Shown here: positions 17,355 to 27,450 of the stretch, in pieces | Layout of the letters: each line of letters opens with the position of its first letter | Position numbering within the stretch: position 1 is the first letter of the stretch | Assembly (NCBI RefSeq): GCF_000383475.1 | Contig: NZ_KB911461.1 | Location: forward strand, 248,001-312,000 | Origin: Microbacterium sp. 11MF | GTDB lineage: Bacteria; Actinomycetota; Actinomycetes; Actinomycetales; Microbacteriaceae | DNA: 64,000 nucleotides | Reading direction: 5' to 3' | The notes under the pieces: model-generated | Database searches by the model: none | Seen by the model: the letters and a program-made list of their open reading frames with translations, nothing else | Told to the model about the DNA's origin: nothing | Program-made: the position numbers and the translations under genes

Positions 17355-18347
17355 TCAGTCGGGCGGCGCGGCGCTCGATGCGCGAGCGATGAGCACCGGC
17401 TCCGCGACGTCGCCGCGCGCGGGCAGGCCGAGCGCCTCGGCGACCACGCGCTGCGCCTCACCGGCCGTGTCGACGCGCACCGTGGTGAGCGCGGGCGTGT
17501 AGAAGGCGGCATCCGCGTTGTCGTCGAAACCCGTGACCGAGACGTCCTCGGGAACCCGCAGGCCCTCGGCGACGAGGCCGGCGATGAGGCCGAGCGCCAT
17601 CTGGTCGTTGGCCGCCGCGACCGCCGTCGGCCCGTCCGCTCCGCGCACCGCGACGGCCACCTCGCGCGCGATCGAGGCTCCCGCCGCCGCGCTCCAGTCG
17701 CCGTGCCAGATCGCCGCGGGACGGATGCCGGCGGCATCCAGCGCGCCATCGACGCCCTCGTCGCGGGCCGTGGCTTCGAGCCAGTCGGCGGGTCCCGCGA
17801 GTCGCGCGATGCGCCGATGGCCGAGCGTGACGAGGTGGTCGACAGCGAGCGCCGCGCCGGCGCGCTGCCGGGCGGCGCCCTCACCGGTGTGCAGCGCGGC
17901 GAGCGGGGTGTCGCCGGCGACCTGTCGCAGGGCGGGGAGCGTGGCGGTGTGCGGGGCGACGACGATCAGCGCATCGACGCCCTGGGCGAGCAGCCGCTGG
18001 GCGGCATCGGTGACGGATGCCGGGTCCGCGGCATCCGCGTAGGTCGTCGCCAACCAGCGGTCCGCCGCCCGCGCCGCCGCGTCGAGCGCGGCGATGCCCG
18101 CGCCGGGGCCCCAGAGGGTGGCGTCGGAGGCGACGACCCCGACGGTGCGGGTCGTCGAGGTGCCCAGGGATCGTGCGGCGTTGTTGACGCGGTAGCCGAG
18201 TTCCGCGATGGCCGCTTCGACGCGGGCGCGCGTCTCGGGGCGCAGGTTCGGGCTGTCGTTGATGACGCGCGAGACGGTCTGCGTCGAGACTCCGGCGCGG
18301 GCGGCGACGTCGCGGACGCTCGCGCGCATCGTCCCGGCCCGTCCCAT
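17355..18347 (-). CDS. LacI-family regulator of arabinose genes (AraR-like)
   Basis: 330 aa repressor with HTH SVRDVAARAGVSTQTVSRVI near residues 9-28 and an effector-binding domain ending in VTGFDDNADAAFYTPALTTV. The ATG at 18347 was chosen because TACAGT ends exactly 7 nt before it; longer in-frame starts exist upstream but would place the HTH unusually far in. It lies 44 bp upstream of araD in the same direction, so it is the natural ligand of the palindrome at 17317-17334. L-arabinose as inducer is inferred from context. Confidence 0.9.
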   Translation of the reverse strand: MGRAGTMRASVRDVAARAGVSTQTVSRVINDSPNLRPETRARVEAAIAELGYRVNNAARSLGTSTTRTVGVVASDATLWGPGAGIAALDAAARAADRWLATTYADAADPASVTDAAQRLLAQGVDALIVVAPHTATLPALRQVAGDTPLAALHTGEGAARQRAGAALAVDHLVTLGHRRIARLAGPADWLEATARDEGVDGALDAAGIRPAAIWHGDWSAAAGASIAREVAVAVRGADGPTAVAAANDQMALGLIAGLVAEGLRVPEDVSVTGFDDNADAAFYTPALTTVRVDTAGEAQRVVAEALGLPARGDVAEPVLIARASSAAPPD

Positions 18348-18354
18348 GGCGCTC

Positions 18355-18360
18355 ACTGTA
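18355..18360 (-). promoter_or_regulatory. -10 box of the araR-like gene
   Basis: TACAGT on the minus strand, 7 nt before the ATG at 18347. Confidence 0.5.
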
Positions 18361-18475
18361 GCCCTGCCCGCGGCGGCCCCTTGCACGCCGAGTCGCCCGA
18401 TGTCGAGCAGCGGGAGCTCATCGGCCACCAGGATTACGGTGGAGGATTCACGCCGACGACGGAGGAGGGAACCGG

Positions 18476-20266
18476 ATGCGGCTGCTGCAGCGACTCGCGC
18501 TCGGGCGCTTCTACGCGCGCCTGCCCGAGTGGGTGCGGGTGATCGTCGCGGTGGCGGCGGTCGTGCTCGGCGTGGTCATCGTCATCCGCCCGACCACGGC
18601 CCTCGGCGTGCTCGCCTGGCTCATCGGCGGCGGCATGGTCCTCACCGGCGTGCTCGATCTGACCGGCCGCGACGGCGAGGGCCAGCGCCCCCGCTGGCGG
18701 ACGATCACCGGCGGGGCGTGGGTGGTCGGCGGGCTCATCGTGCTCCTCACCCCCGGCCTGACGGTCCGTGTCGTCGCGACGCTCGTCGGCATCCTCCTGT
18801 TCGCCGCGGGCGCGGCGGGACTCGTGGCCGTGTTCGCTAAGGGGCGCATGCTCGATGCCCGCATCGCGGATGCCGCCTTCTCGATCTCGGGCGTGATCTT
18901 CGGCGTCCTCGCGCTGTTCTGGCCCGACATCACCCTGCTCGTCGTGGCCGTCGTGTTCGGGGCCCGCCTCATCATGAGCGGGGTCACCGACCTCTGGATG
19001 CGGCTGCGCCGTCGCCGCGACACCCGCGCCGAGCGCCGCCACGAGCCCCGCAGGCTGCGCCGGTGGGGGCGCACCGTGACCGCTCTCGTGTCGGTCGCGC
19101 TCGCCGTGACGACCGCGCTCGTGACCGTGCCGCTGCGTGAAGGCTCGACCGTCGTCGACGACTTCTACGCCGCGCCCCGTGACATGCCCGGGCAACCGGG
19201 CCGGCTGATCCGGGCGGAGCCGTTCACCGCCGGCATCCCGGTCTCGGCGAACGCGTGGCGGATCCTCTACACCACCACGGGTGCGACGGGCGAGGTGCGC
19301 GTGGCAAGCGGTGTCGTCGTCGTGCCGAAGGAGGGCGACGGGCAGTGGCCGATCGTCGACTGGAACCACGGGACGACGGGCTTCTCGGAGAGCTGCGCCC
19401 CCTCGCTGCAGCCGCGCGGTCTGTGGTCGGGTGCGCTGTACATTTTGCCGACGATCATCCGGCAGGGATGGGCGGTCGTCGCGACGGACTACATCGGCCT
19501 CGGCACCGAGGGGCCGCATCCGTACCTCATCGGTCCGCCGAGTGCGACGGCGTCGCTCGACGCGGTGCGCGCCGCGCGGGAGCTGCAGGATGCCGACCTC
19601 GGCACCCGCACGGTCATCTGGGGCCACTCGCAGGGCGGCGCGGCCGCGCTCTGGGCCGGCTCGATGGCGCGCGAGTACGCGCCCGAGCTCTACGTGCAGG
19701 GCGTCGCGGCGCTCGCGCCGGCGAGTGATCCGTCCGCCCTCGTGCAGAACATCTCGAGCGTGACCGGCGGCAGCATCTTCGCCTCGTACGCGTTCGCGGC
19801 GTTCTCGTCGATCTACGACGACGTGTCCTATGACGAGTACGTGAGGCCGGGTGCCGACACCGTCCTCCGGCAGATGTCGGAGCGATGTCTGTCCGATCCC
19901 GCGATCGTCGTCTCGGTCGCCGCCTCGCTCGGCATGAGCGGCGATCCGCGGCTGTTCTCGGAGCCCCCGGCATCCGGTCCCCTCGGCGTGCACCTGCGCG
20001 AGAACGCGGCGCCCCTCCGGCAGAACGCGCCCGTGCTGCTCGCCCACGGCGGGGCGGACAGCGTCATCCCCGTGGCGACCCAGACCGCATTCGTGCAGCG
20101 GATGTGCTCGGCTGGTCAGGTCGTCGACTACCGCGTCTACGACGGCTACGAGCACGCGGCGGTCGTCGAGCGTCCGTCGCCGCTGCTCGACGAGCTCATC
20201 GAGTGGACGACCGCCCGGTTCGCGGGCGAGCCGGGCCCGGAGAAGTGCTCGACCACGAGGAAGTGA
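18476..20266 (+). CDS. DUF308-like membrane domain fused to secretory-lipase-type hydrolase
   Basis: 596 aa two-part protein. Residues about 1-180 contain six hydrophobic segments in the HdeD/DUF308 pattern. After a basic linker (RRRRDTRAERR, near 180) comes another membrane segment (about 200-220). The C-terminal ~370 residues are an alpha/beta hydrolase of the secretory lipase family, with nucleophile elbow GHSQGG, acid region HGGADSVIP and a His in YEHAAVV. The hydrolase would face outside, tethered to the membrane. The start at 18476 has GGAGGG a few bases upstream. Ester substrate unknown. Confidence 0.85.
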   Translation: MRLLQRLALGRFYARLPEWVRVIVAVAAVVLGVVIVIRPTTALGVLAWLIGGGMVLTGVLDLTGRDGEGQRPRWRTITGGAWVVGGLIVLLTPGLTVRVVATLVGILLFAAGAAGLVAVFAKGRMLDARIADAAFSISGVIFGVLALFWPDITLLVVAVVFGARLIMSGVTDLWMRLRRRRDTRAERRHEPRRLRRWGRTVTALVSVALAVTTALVTVPLREGSTVVDDFYAAPRDMPGQPGRLIRAEPFTAGIPVSANAWRILYTTTGATGEVRVASGVVVVPKEGDGQWPIVDWNHGTTGFSESCAPSLQPRGLWSGALYILPTIIRQGWAVVATDYIGLGTEGPHPYLIGPPSATASLDAVRAARELQDADLGTRTVIWGHSQGGAAALWAGSMAREYAPELYVQGVAALAPASDPSALVQNISSVTGGSIFASYAFAAFSSIYDDVSYDEYVRPGADTVLRQMSERCLSDPAIVVSVAASLGMSGDPRLFSEPPASGPLGVHLRENAAPLRQNAPVLLAHGGADSVIPVATQTAFVQRMCSAGQVVDYRVYDGYEHAAVVERPSPLLDELIEWTTARFAGEPGPEKCSTTRK

Positions 20267-20288
20267 GCCGGGGGTCTGGGTGCGCCCA

Positions 20289-20294
20289 TAGGGT
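20289..20294 (+). promoter_or_regulatory. -10 box of the M13 peptidase gene
   Basis: TAGGGT ends 7 nt before the ATG at 20302. Confidence 0.5.
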
Positions 20295-20301
20295 GGGACG
20301 C

Positions 20302-22284
20302 ATGACCGAGAACACCCTTCCCTCCGGCATCCATCTCGACGAGTTGAGCTCCGACGTCCGACCGCAGGACGACCTGTTCCGTTACGTCAACGGATCGTGG
20401 CTCGACCGCACCGAGATCCCCGAGGACAAGGCGCGGTGGGGGTCGTTCCACCTCGTCGCCGAGCAGGCCGAGCACGACGTCCGGGCGATCATCGAGGAGT
20501 CGACGGACGCAGAGCCGGGCACCGAGACCCGCAAGATCGGCGACCTGTACGCGAGCTTCATGGACACCGACACGATCGAGGAGCGCGGCGCCGACGCCGT
20601 CGCCCCGCAGCTGGCGCTCGTCGACCGGGTCACCGGCATCCCGAGCTTCCTGAGCACCGCCGGGTCGCTGGAGCGCGAGGGCGTCTCGGGCGTCTTCGGC
20701 ACCTACATCGAGCCCGACCCGGGCAACCCGCAGCGCTACGTGATGTTCCTCGTGCAGGGCGGGCTGTCGCTCCCCGACGAGAGCTACTACCGCCTCGACA
20801 ACTTCGAGAAGACCCGCATCGCGTTCCGTGCCTACGTCGCGAAGCTGTTCAGCCTCGCGGGCGTCGACGACGCCGAGGCGCAGGCCGACCGCGTCGTCGC
20901 CCTCGAGACCGAGATCGCGTCCCACCACTGGGATAACGTCCGCAGCCGTGACGCCGTCGCGACCTACAACCTGATGTCGTGGGATGCCGCAGTGCAGCTC
21001 ACCGGCGTCGACCTCGCCCCGTGGCGCGACGCCGTCGCCGCCGGCAAGACGGGCGTCATAGAGGACGTCGACGTCAACCAGCCGAGCTTCTTCGAGGGCC
21101 TCGGCACGCTGCTGGTCGAGGGCCGCCTCGAGGACTGGAAGGCGTGGCTGCGTCTGCAGGTCATCCGTTCGTCCGCTCCGTTCCTGTCGCAGGCCTTCGT
21201 CGACGCGAACTTCGCGTTCTACGGCACCGAGATGACCGGCGTGCCCGTGAACCGCGAGCGCTGGAAGCGTGGCGTCTCCCTCGTCGAGGCCGCGCTCGGC
21301 GAGGCGGTCGGCAAGGTGTACGTCGAGCGTCACTTCCCGCCGCGCGCCAAGGAGGAGATGGACGTCCTCGTCGACAACCTCATCGAGGCGTACCGGCAGT
21401 CGATCTCGTCGCTCGAGTGGATGACGCCCGCCACGCGCGAGCGCGCGCTCGAGAAGCTCGAGGCCTTCACCCCGAAGGTCGGCTACCCCGTGAAGTGGAA
21501 GGACTATTCGGCGCTCGAGGTCGATGCATCCGACCTCATCGGCAACGTCCGCCGCTCGAACGCGTGGCAGCACGACCAGCAGGTCGCGAAGCTCGGCTCG
21601 CCTATCGACCGTGACGAGTGGTTCATGACCCCGCAGACGGTCAACGCGTACTACAACCCGCTCATGAACGAGATCGTGTTCCCCGCGGCGATCCTGCAGT
21701 TCCCGTTCTTCGACATGGAGCGCGATCCGGCCGCGAACTACGGCGGCATCGGTGCGGTCATCGGGCACGAGATCGGCCACGGCTTCGACGACCAGGGGAG
21801 CGCGTTCGACGGCACCGGTGCGCTCAATGACTGGTGGACCGACGAGGACCGCACGGCGTTCACCGAGCGCACGAAGACCCTCATCGAGCAGTACAACGCG
21901 CTGGTCCCGCAGGGGCTGTCCGAGGGGCACACCGTCAACGGCGCCCTCACGATCGGCGAGAACATCGGCGACCTGGGCGGCCTCGGAATCGCGATCAAGG
22001 CGTACCGGCTGCACCTGAAGACGACCGGGTCGACGGATGCCGACGGTCCCGTCATCGACGGACTCACCGGCATCCAGCGTCTGCTGCTCAGCTGGGGTCA
22101 GATCTGGCAGCAGAAGGGGCGCGATGCCGAGACGATCCGTCTGCTGACGATCGACCCGCACTCGCCGAACGAGTTCCGCTGCAACCAGATCGTCCGCAAC
22201 ATCGACGAGTTCTACGCCGCCTTCGACGTGACCGAGGCCGACGCGCTCTGGCTCGATCAGGACAAGCGCGTCACCATCTGGTGA
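20302..22284 (+). CDS. M13-family zinc metallopeptidase (PepO/neprilysin type)
   Basis: 660 aa endopeptidase, the usual length of bacterial M13 enzymes. The zinc motif HEIGH is at 489-493, and the third ligand region GENIGDLGG has Glu553. VNAYYNP is the conserved substrate-binding Asn-Ala-Tyr segment. The N-terminus (QDDLFRYVNGSWL) is typical and has no signal peptide, so the enzyme is probably cytoplasmic. A much longer open frame from 19885 overlaps the lipase gene and was rejected. The stop overlaps the next start (GTGA). Confidence 0.95.
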   Translation: MTENTLPSGIHLDELSSDVRPQDDLFRYVNGSWLDRTEIPEDKARWGSFHLVAEQAEHDVRAIIEESTDAEPGTETRKIGDLYASFMDTDTIEERGADAVAPQLALVDRVTGIPSFLSTAGSLEREGVSGVFGTYIEPDPGNPQRYVMFLVQGGLSLPDESYYRLDNFEKTRIAFRAYVAKLFSLAGVDDAEAQADRVVALETEIASHHWDNVRSRDAVATYNLMSWDAAVQLTGVDLAPWRDAVAAGKTGVIEDVDVNQPSFFEGLGTLLVEGRLEDWKAWLRLQVIRSSAPFLSQAFVDANFAFYGTEMTGVPVNRERWKRGVSLVEAALGEAVGKVYVERHFPPRAKEEMDVLVDNLIEAYRQSISSLEWMTPATRERALEKLEAFTPKVGYPVKWKDYSALEVDASDLIGNVRRSNAWQHDQQVAKLGSPIDRDEWFMTPQTVNAYYNPLMNEIVFPAAILQFPFFDMERDPAANYGGIGAVIGHEIGHGFDDQGSAFDGTGALNDWWTDEDRTAFTERTKTLIEQYNALVPQGLSEGHTVNGALTIGENIGDLGGLGIAIKAYRLHLKTTGSTDADGPVIDGLTGIQRLLLSWGQIWQQKGRDAETIRLLTIDPHSPNEFRCNQIVRNIDEFYAAFDVTEADALWLDQDKRVTIW

Positions 22285-22805
22285 CCGCGGTGCGCGGCGC
22301 GCCGGTCGTCAGCATCGAGCTCGAGTTCGATGCGGCGACCGAGCGCGCCGTGCGCGCGGAGTGGCAGGCGCTCGCCGACGCCGGGCTGTCGAGCCTCGCC
22401 GCGCACACGTCGCCCTCGAATGCCCCGCACGTGACGCTGCTCGTGCGTCTCGCGGTGACCCTCGCGCGGGTGCCGCTGCCCGCGGCGTTCCCCGTGACGC
22501 TGGGTGCGGTCGTACTCTTCGGGGCGGGGGAGCGGCGGGTGCTGGCCCGTTCGGTCGTCCCGTCGGCCGACCTGCTCGCCCTGCACGCCGCCGTGCACGA
22601 GGCCGCCGGCGCAGGAGAGGACGCTCCGCACACCGCCCCGGGCGAGTGGATGCCGCACGTCACCCTCGCGCGACGGCTCAAGGTGTCCGATCTCGGGCGC
22701 GCGCTGCCGCTGCTCGGCGACCCCATCCTCGGGACGGCGCACGGGCTGAGGCGGTGGGACGCGGCATCCGCCACCGTCACCTCGCTGGGAGAGTTCGGGG
22801 GCTGA
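22281..22805 (+). CDS. 2'-5' RNA ligase-like 2H phosphoesterase
   Basis: 174 aa protein with the two His-x-Thr motifs of the 2H superfamily, PHVTLLV near residue 49 and PHVTLARR near residue 125. Members hydrolyse or ligate 2'-5' or cyclic phosphodiesters; the bacterial physiological role is generally unclear. The GTG at 22281 overlaps the peptidase stop by four bases, and the longer frame upstream is the shadow of the peptidase gene. The pairing with an M13 peptidase probably reflects co-transcription rather than shared chemistry. Confidence 0.85.
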   Translation: MTAVRGAPVVSIELEFDAATERAVRAEWQALADAGLSSLAAHTSPSNAPHVTLLVRLAVTLARVPLPAAFPVTLGAVVLFGAGERRVLARSVVPSADLLALHAAVHEAAGAGEDAPHTAPGEWMPHVTLARRLKVSDLGRALPLLGDPILGTAHGLRRWDAASATVTSLGEFGG

Positions 22806-22807
22806 GC

Positions 22808-22865
22808 GCGGGGTCTGTGCGCCCGTCGCGCTGTGTGCGGGGTCTCTACGCTCGTCGCGCTGTGT
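22808..22865. repeat. 29-bp tandem duplication
   Basis: Units 22808-22836 and 22837-22865 are adjacent and differ at only about four positions. Both start GCGGGGTCT and end GTCGCGCTGTGT. The second unit runs into the first 58-bp element. Confidence 0.75.
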
Positions 22866-22994
22866 GCTTCCCCTGTCGCGACACGCCGTGTGGCGCTGCC
22901 GTTTGCGACAGGGGAGTGCGGGGCGTGGTCGCCCCCTGTGCTTCCCCTGTCGCGACACGCCGTGTGGCGCTGCCGTTTGCGACGGGGGAGTGCG
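22863..22994. repeat. Two 58-bp REP-like hairpin elements
   Basis: Copies at 22863-22920 and 22937-22994 differ at a single base. Each folds on arms TCCCCTGTCGC and GCGACAGGGGA (copy 1: 22869-22879 and 22905-22915); the second copy has A to G in its right arm. The loop contains a further inverted repeat ACAC-GCC-GTGT. The start-to-start distance is 74 bp. The form is that of a repetitive extragenic palindrome located between convergent genes. Confidence 0.75.
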
Positions 22995-23138
22995 ACGGGC
23001 TGAACGCACGTTCAGTCGCGCCGGAGGGCGGGCTGCGACCGTCGCGGGCCGCCATTCGGCGCCGATGAACGCTTCCAGGGACGCAACGGGCCGCCCTGAC
23101 GGGCCCGCGGCGGCGAATCGCGTCCCCGGAACCCCGCG

Positions 23139-24017
<879 letters not shown>

Positions 24018-24039
24018 CCCTCGATTCTGCCCTGTGCGG

Positions 24040-24076
24040 TGACGGATGCCGACCGCGTGACGCGCGGCATCCGTCA
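24040..24076. terminator. Hairpin after the peptide transporter gene
   Basis: Arms TGACGGATGCCG (24040-24051) and CGGCATCCGTCA (24065-24076) are perfect over 12 bp, with CGCG-TGA-CGCG able to pair inside the loop. The right arm contains the transporter stop codon. The stem is built from an inverted pair of the over-represented GGATGCC word. Confidence 0.65.
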
Positions 24077-25558
24077 GCGCACGCCCTTCATGAGCGACAG
24101 CACCGGCTTCACGCAGACCAGCAGCAGCACGCCCATCGCGATCGAGATGAGGCCGAGGGTCGAGAAGTAGGGGACTTCGTTCTCGGGGTCGTACAGCGTC
24201 GCGAGCTGGCCGGCGATGGCGGTGCCGAGCGACACCGACAGGAAGAACAGCGCGACCATCTGCGTCTGGAACCGCTCCGGCGCGAGCTTGGTCGCCGCCG
24301 ACAGTCCCACGGGAGAGAGCATCAGCTCGGCGACCGTGAAGACGAGCAGGATGCCGACGATCGCCAGCAGCGGCGTCGAATTCGCCCCGCCGCCCGCGAA
24401 GGGCAGGAACAGCAGGAAGGCGACGCCCATGACGGCGACGCCGAACGCGAACTTCACCGGCGTCGACGGCTGGCGTGAGCCGAGCTTCGACCACACCGCC
24501 GTGAAGACGCCCGCCAGCAGGATGATGAACACCGGGTTGATGGACTGCACCCACGGGATCGGCATCTCCCAGCCGAACAGGTTGCGGTCGAGGCGCTCGG
24601 CCGAGTACAGCGTCACGACCGTGAACTGCTGCTGGTAGAGCGACCAGAACACGACAGACGTGAGGAACAGCGGCAGGAAGCCCCACACGCGGCTGCGCTC
24701 CTGCGAGGTGATCTGACGGCTGAGCAGGATGACGGCGAAGTACGCGATGGCCGCGAGGATCACCGCACCGATCACGATCAGCGCCAGGTTGTCGGCGCGG
24801 ATGACGCCGGTCAGGACCAGGACGACGATGACCACCACGGCGGCGACGCCGATCCCGGCGAACAGCGGGTAGCGTCCGCCCGGCAGCGGGTTGGGCACCA
24901 CGCGCGCCTCGGCGGGCAGGCTCCGGCGACCGAACGAGTACTGGGCGAGGCCCAGTGCCATGCCGAGGGCGGCGAGCCCGAAGCCCCAGTGGAACCCGAG
25001 GGTCGACTGCAGCAGTCCGGTCAGCAGGGGGCCGGCGAAGGCGCCGAGGTTGATGCCGAGGTAGAACAGCGAGAAACCGGCATCCCGTCGGGAATCGTCG
25101 GCGGCGTAGAGGGTGCCGACGACGCTCGTGGCGGTCGCCTTGAGTCCGCCCGATCCGAAGGCGACCAGGATGAGGCCCACGGTCACGCCCGCGAAGCCGG
25201 GGAGGAGGGCGAGGGCGATGTGCCCCGCCATGATGACGATCGCGCTCAGGAAGAGCACACGTTCGGCGCCGAGGATGCGGTCGGCGACCCACGCCCCGAG
25301 GACGGTCGACAGGTAGACAGCGCCGCCGTAGGCGCCGACGATGCTCGCCGCGACCGTCTTGTCGACGCCGAGACCGCCGTCGGTGACCGAGAAGTACAAG
25401 TACAGCAGCAGGATGCCCTGCATGCCGTAGAAGCTGAAGCGCTCCCACATCTCGACGCCGAACACGTGCGCGAGCGCGAACGGCTGACCGAAGAATCGGG
25501 TGTCGCGCGCTGCGGTGTCGTCGGAGGACGGGAGGTCGACGGGAGGTACGTTCCGCAT
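24074..25558 (-). CDS. POT/PTR-family peptide:H+ symporter
   Basis: Proton-coupled di/tripeptide importer of the major facilitator superfamily, 494 aa, with about 14 membrane segments. Family signatures are EMWERFSFYGMQGILLLYL in helix 1 and FSLFYLGINLGAFAGPL in helix 5. The ATG at 25558 was chosen because TAACCT ends 7 nt before it; a further ATG at 25594 lies upstream of that box. Peptide import would feed the peptidase and amino acid genes nearby, though no direct link is shown. Confidence 0.93.
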   Translation of the reverse strand: MRNVPPVDLPSSDDTAARDTRFFGQPFALAHVFGVEMWERFSFYGMQGILLLYLYFSVTDGGLGVDKTVAASIVGAYGGAVYLSTVLGAWVADRILGAERVLFLSAIVIMAGHIALALLPGFAGVTVGLILVAFGSGGLKATATSVVGTLYAADDSRRDAGFSLFYLGINLGAFAGPLLTGLLQSTLGFHWGFGLAALGMALGLAQYSFGRRSLPAEARVVPNPLPGGRYPLFAGIGVAAVVVIVVLVLTGVIRADNLALIVIGAVILAAIAYFAVILLSRQITSQERSRVWGFLPLFLTSVVFWSLYQQQFTVVTLYSAERLDRNLFGWEMPIPWVQSINPVFIILLAGVFTAVWSKLGSRQPSTPVKFAFGVAVMGVAFLLFLPFAGGGANSTPLLAIVGILLVFTVAELMLSPVGLSAATKLAPERFQTQMVALFFLSVSLGTAIAGQLATLYDPENEVPYFSTLGLISIAMGVLLLVCVKPVLSLMKGVR

Positions 25559-25565
25559 TCGTCCC

Positions 25566-25571
25566 AGGTTA
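25566..25571 (-). promoter_or_regulatory. -10 box of the peptide transporter gene
   Basis: TAACCT on the minus strand, 7 nt before the ATG at 25558. Confidence 0.5.
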
Positions 25572-25624
25572 GGCACCGGTCCTGGACGGGGCACCCAGGT
25601 TGTGCGACACCTCGCGCGGGTGTA

Positions 25625-27343
25625 TCAGTCCTCGCCGACGGCGGCGCGGGTGGCGTGACGATCGGCGAGCAGCGTGTCGCGGACCCGTCGGCGGAGCACC
25701 TTGCCGATGAGGGACTTCGGCAGCTCCTCCCACACGACGTAGGTCGTCGGCCGTTTGTACTCCGCGAGGCGCTCGCGGGCGAGCTCGCGGGCGGCGGCCT
25801 CGTCGAACGTCGCGCCGTCCTCCAGGACCACGACGGCGGTGACGACCTCGGCTCCGCCGCCGCGGGGGATCCCGACGACCGCGGTCTCGGCGACGCCCGG
25901 CGTGGCGGTCACGACCTGCTCGACCTCCGAGGGGGCGACGTTGAAACCGCCCGTGATGATGAGCTCCTTCTTGCGGTCGACGACTGTGACGAAGCCGTCC
26001 TCGTCCTGCTGCACGAGGTCGCCGGTACGCACCCAGCCGCCCTCGAGGAGGGTCGCGGCGGTCTCCTCGGGACGGTTCCAGTACCCCGCGAACACCTGCG
26101 GTCCGTGGATGAGCAGCTCGCCGGTCTCGCCCTGCGCGACCTCGCGGGTCGGCTCGTCGGGATCGACGACCTTGATGTCGGTCGAGGGGAACGGGATGCC
26201 GATGGCCCCGATACGGCGCGACTCGTCGAACGGGTTGGCCAGGGCGATGGGGCTCGTCTCGGTGAGGCCGTACCCCTCGTTGAGCATGCTGCCCGCGAGC
26301 TTCTCCCAGCGTGAGACGACCGTCGGGGTCAGGGTCATCGCTCCCGAGATGGAGTACACGACGCGGCTGAGGTCGAGGGCGCCGTCGCGGGCGACCCGGG
26401 CCAGCCGGTCGAACATCGGCGGGACGGCGGGGATGAACGTCGGCGGGAAGGTCTTCGCGGCATCCACCACCAGTTCGGGGTCGAAGGTGGGGAAGAGCAC
26501 GGCGCGCGACCCGGTCTCGACCGAGTAGATGACCGACAGCAGCAGACCGAAGGAGTGGAACATCGGCAGCAGGCCGTAGATGCTGCCCTCGCCGTGGCGG
26601 AAGTCGGGCATCCACGCGGCGCCCATGCGCGCGTTCGCCCACAGGTTGCCGTGGGTGATCATGGCGCCCTTCGGGTCGCCCGTCGTGCCCGAGGTGTACT
26701 GCAGGCAGGCGAGGTCGTCGCGCCCGGGCCGCGGGTGCCCCGGGGCGATCGGTGCGGAGTTCTCGAGCCGTGTGAACGGGATCGTGCCGGGCGCGGCCGC
26801 CGTGAGCTTGCCACGCGACTCTCTGGCCTTCGCGACGGGCAGGCGCAGCAGCATCCGCGTCTTCAGCGGCATCGCGGTGGTCACGTCGACCGAGACGACG
26901 TCGCGGATGCCGAGCTCGGCCGGCAGCGACTGGACGAGCGGCGCGACCTTGTCCCACGCGATCACGGTGCGGGCGCCGTGGTCGCGGAACTGCACCTCGA
27001 GCTCGTCCCGCGTGTAGAGCGGGTTGTGCTCGACGACGACGGCGCCGAGTCGCAGCACCGCGTAGAACGCGATGACGTGCTGCGGGGCGTTCGGCATGAT
27101 CAGCGCGACGCGGTCGCCCGCGCCGATGCCGAGCTTCCGCAGACCCTCGGCGACGCGCGCGACCCGCGAGCCGAGCTCGTCGTAGGTCACCGCCCGTCCG
27201 AAGAACGCGATCGCGTCGCGCTCGCCGTACCGGCCGACGCGCTCGTCGAGCAGGTCGATGAGCGACCCCGTCACGGGTTCGATGTCGACCGGCGTGCCGG
27301 CGGCGTAGAAGCGGTTCCAGGCGCGGGTCTCGTTCAGCTGCAC
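25625..27343 (-). CDS. AMP-forming long-chain acyl-CoA ligase
   Basis: 572 aa adenylate-forming enzyme that activates a fatty acid with ATP and CoA. Visible motifs are YTSGTTGDPKGAM (phosphate loop), GYGLTETSP, GWVRTGDL and the C-terminal catalytic lysine region LPKSLIGKVLRR. No membrane segment is seen. The GTG at 27343 follows TAGGAT by 7 nt; an ATG at 27409 lies upstream of that box and was rejected. It stands alone between divergent and convergent neighbours. Chain-length preference cannot be read from sequence. Confidence 0.93.
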   Translation of the reverse strand: MQLNETRAWNRFYAAGTPVDIEPVTGSLIDLLDERVGRYGERDAIAFFGRAVTYDELGSRVARVAEGLRKLGIGAGDRVALIMPNAPQHVIAFYAVLRLGAVVVEHNPLYTRDELEVQFRDHGARTVIAWDKVAPLVQSLPAELGIRDVVSVDVTTAMPLKTRMLLRLPVAKARESRGKLTAAAPGTIPFTRLENSAPIAPGHPRPGRDDLACLQYTSGTTGDPKGAMITHGNLWANARMGAAWMPDFRHGEGSIYGLLPMFHSFGLLLSVIYSVETGSRAVLFPTFDPELVVDAAKTFPPTFIPAVPPMFDRLARVARDGALDLSRVVYSISGAMTLTPTVVSRWEKLAGSMLNEGYGLTETSPIALANPFDESRRIGAIGIPFPSTDIKVVDPDEPTREVAQGETGELLIHGPQVFAGYWNRPEETAATLLEGGWVRTGDLVQQDEDGFVTVVDRKKELIITGGFNVAPSEVEQVVTATPGVAETAVVGIPRGGGAEVVTAVVVLEDGATFDEAAARELARERLAEYKRPTTYVVWEELPKSLIGKVLRRRVRDTLLADRHATRAAVGED

Positions 27344-27350
27344 GGCGACG

Positions 27351-27356
27351 ATCCTA
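27351..27356 (-). promoter_or_regulatory. -10 box of the acyl-CoA ligase gene
   Basis: TAGGAT on the minus strand, 7 nt before the GTG at 27343; it decides the start. Confidence 0.5.
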
Positions 27357-27450
27357 GGTCGCGCAGGTGCCCAGCGCGTTCCCCTTGCTCGGTGCGTGCC
27401 CGCGCGCAAGCGGGTGGCCGGAGTGTGGGGGCGCCTGCGACGCTCGAGGC

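Larger units (their letters stand above)
22806..23138. other. 333-bp repeat-rich gap between convergent genes
   Basis: No credible gene is present. The gap contains a 29-bp tandem duplication (22808-22865), two copies of a 58-bp hairpin element (22863-22994) and a perfect small palindrome, CTGAACG CA CGTTCAG (23000-23015). Open frames crossing it are made of the repeats and have no recognisable protein. Confidence 0.75.

Noticed and set aside
20146..22161. 671-codon leftward frame
   Set aside because: It is the antisense of the M13 peptidase and shows no domain or plausible start signal.
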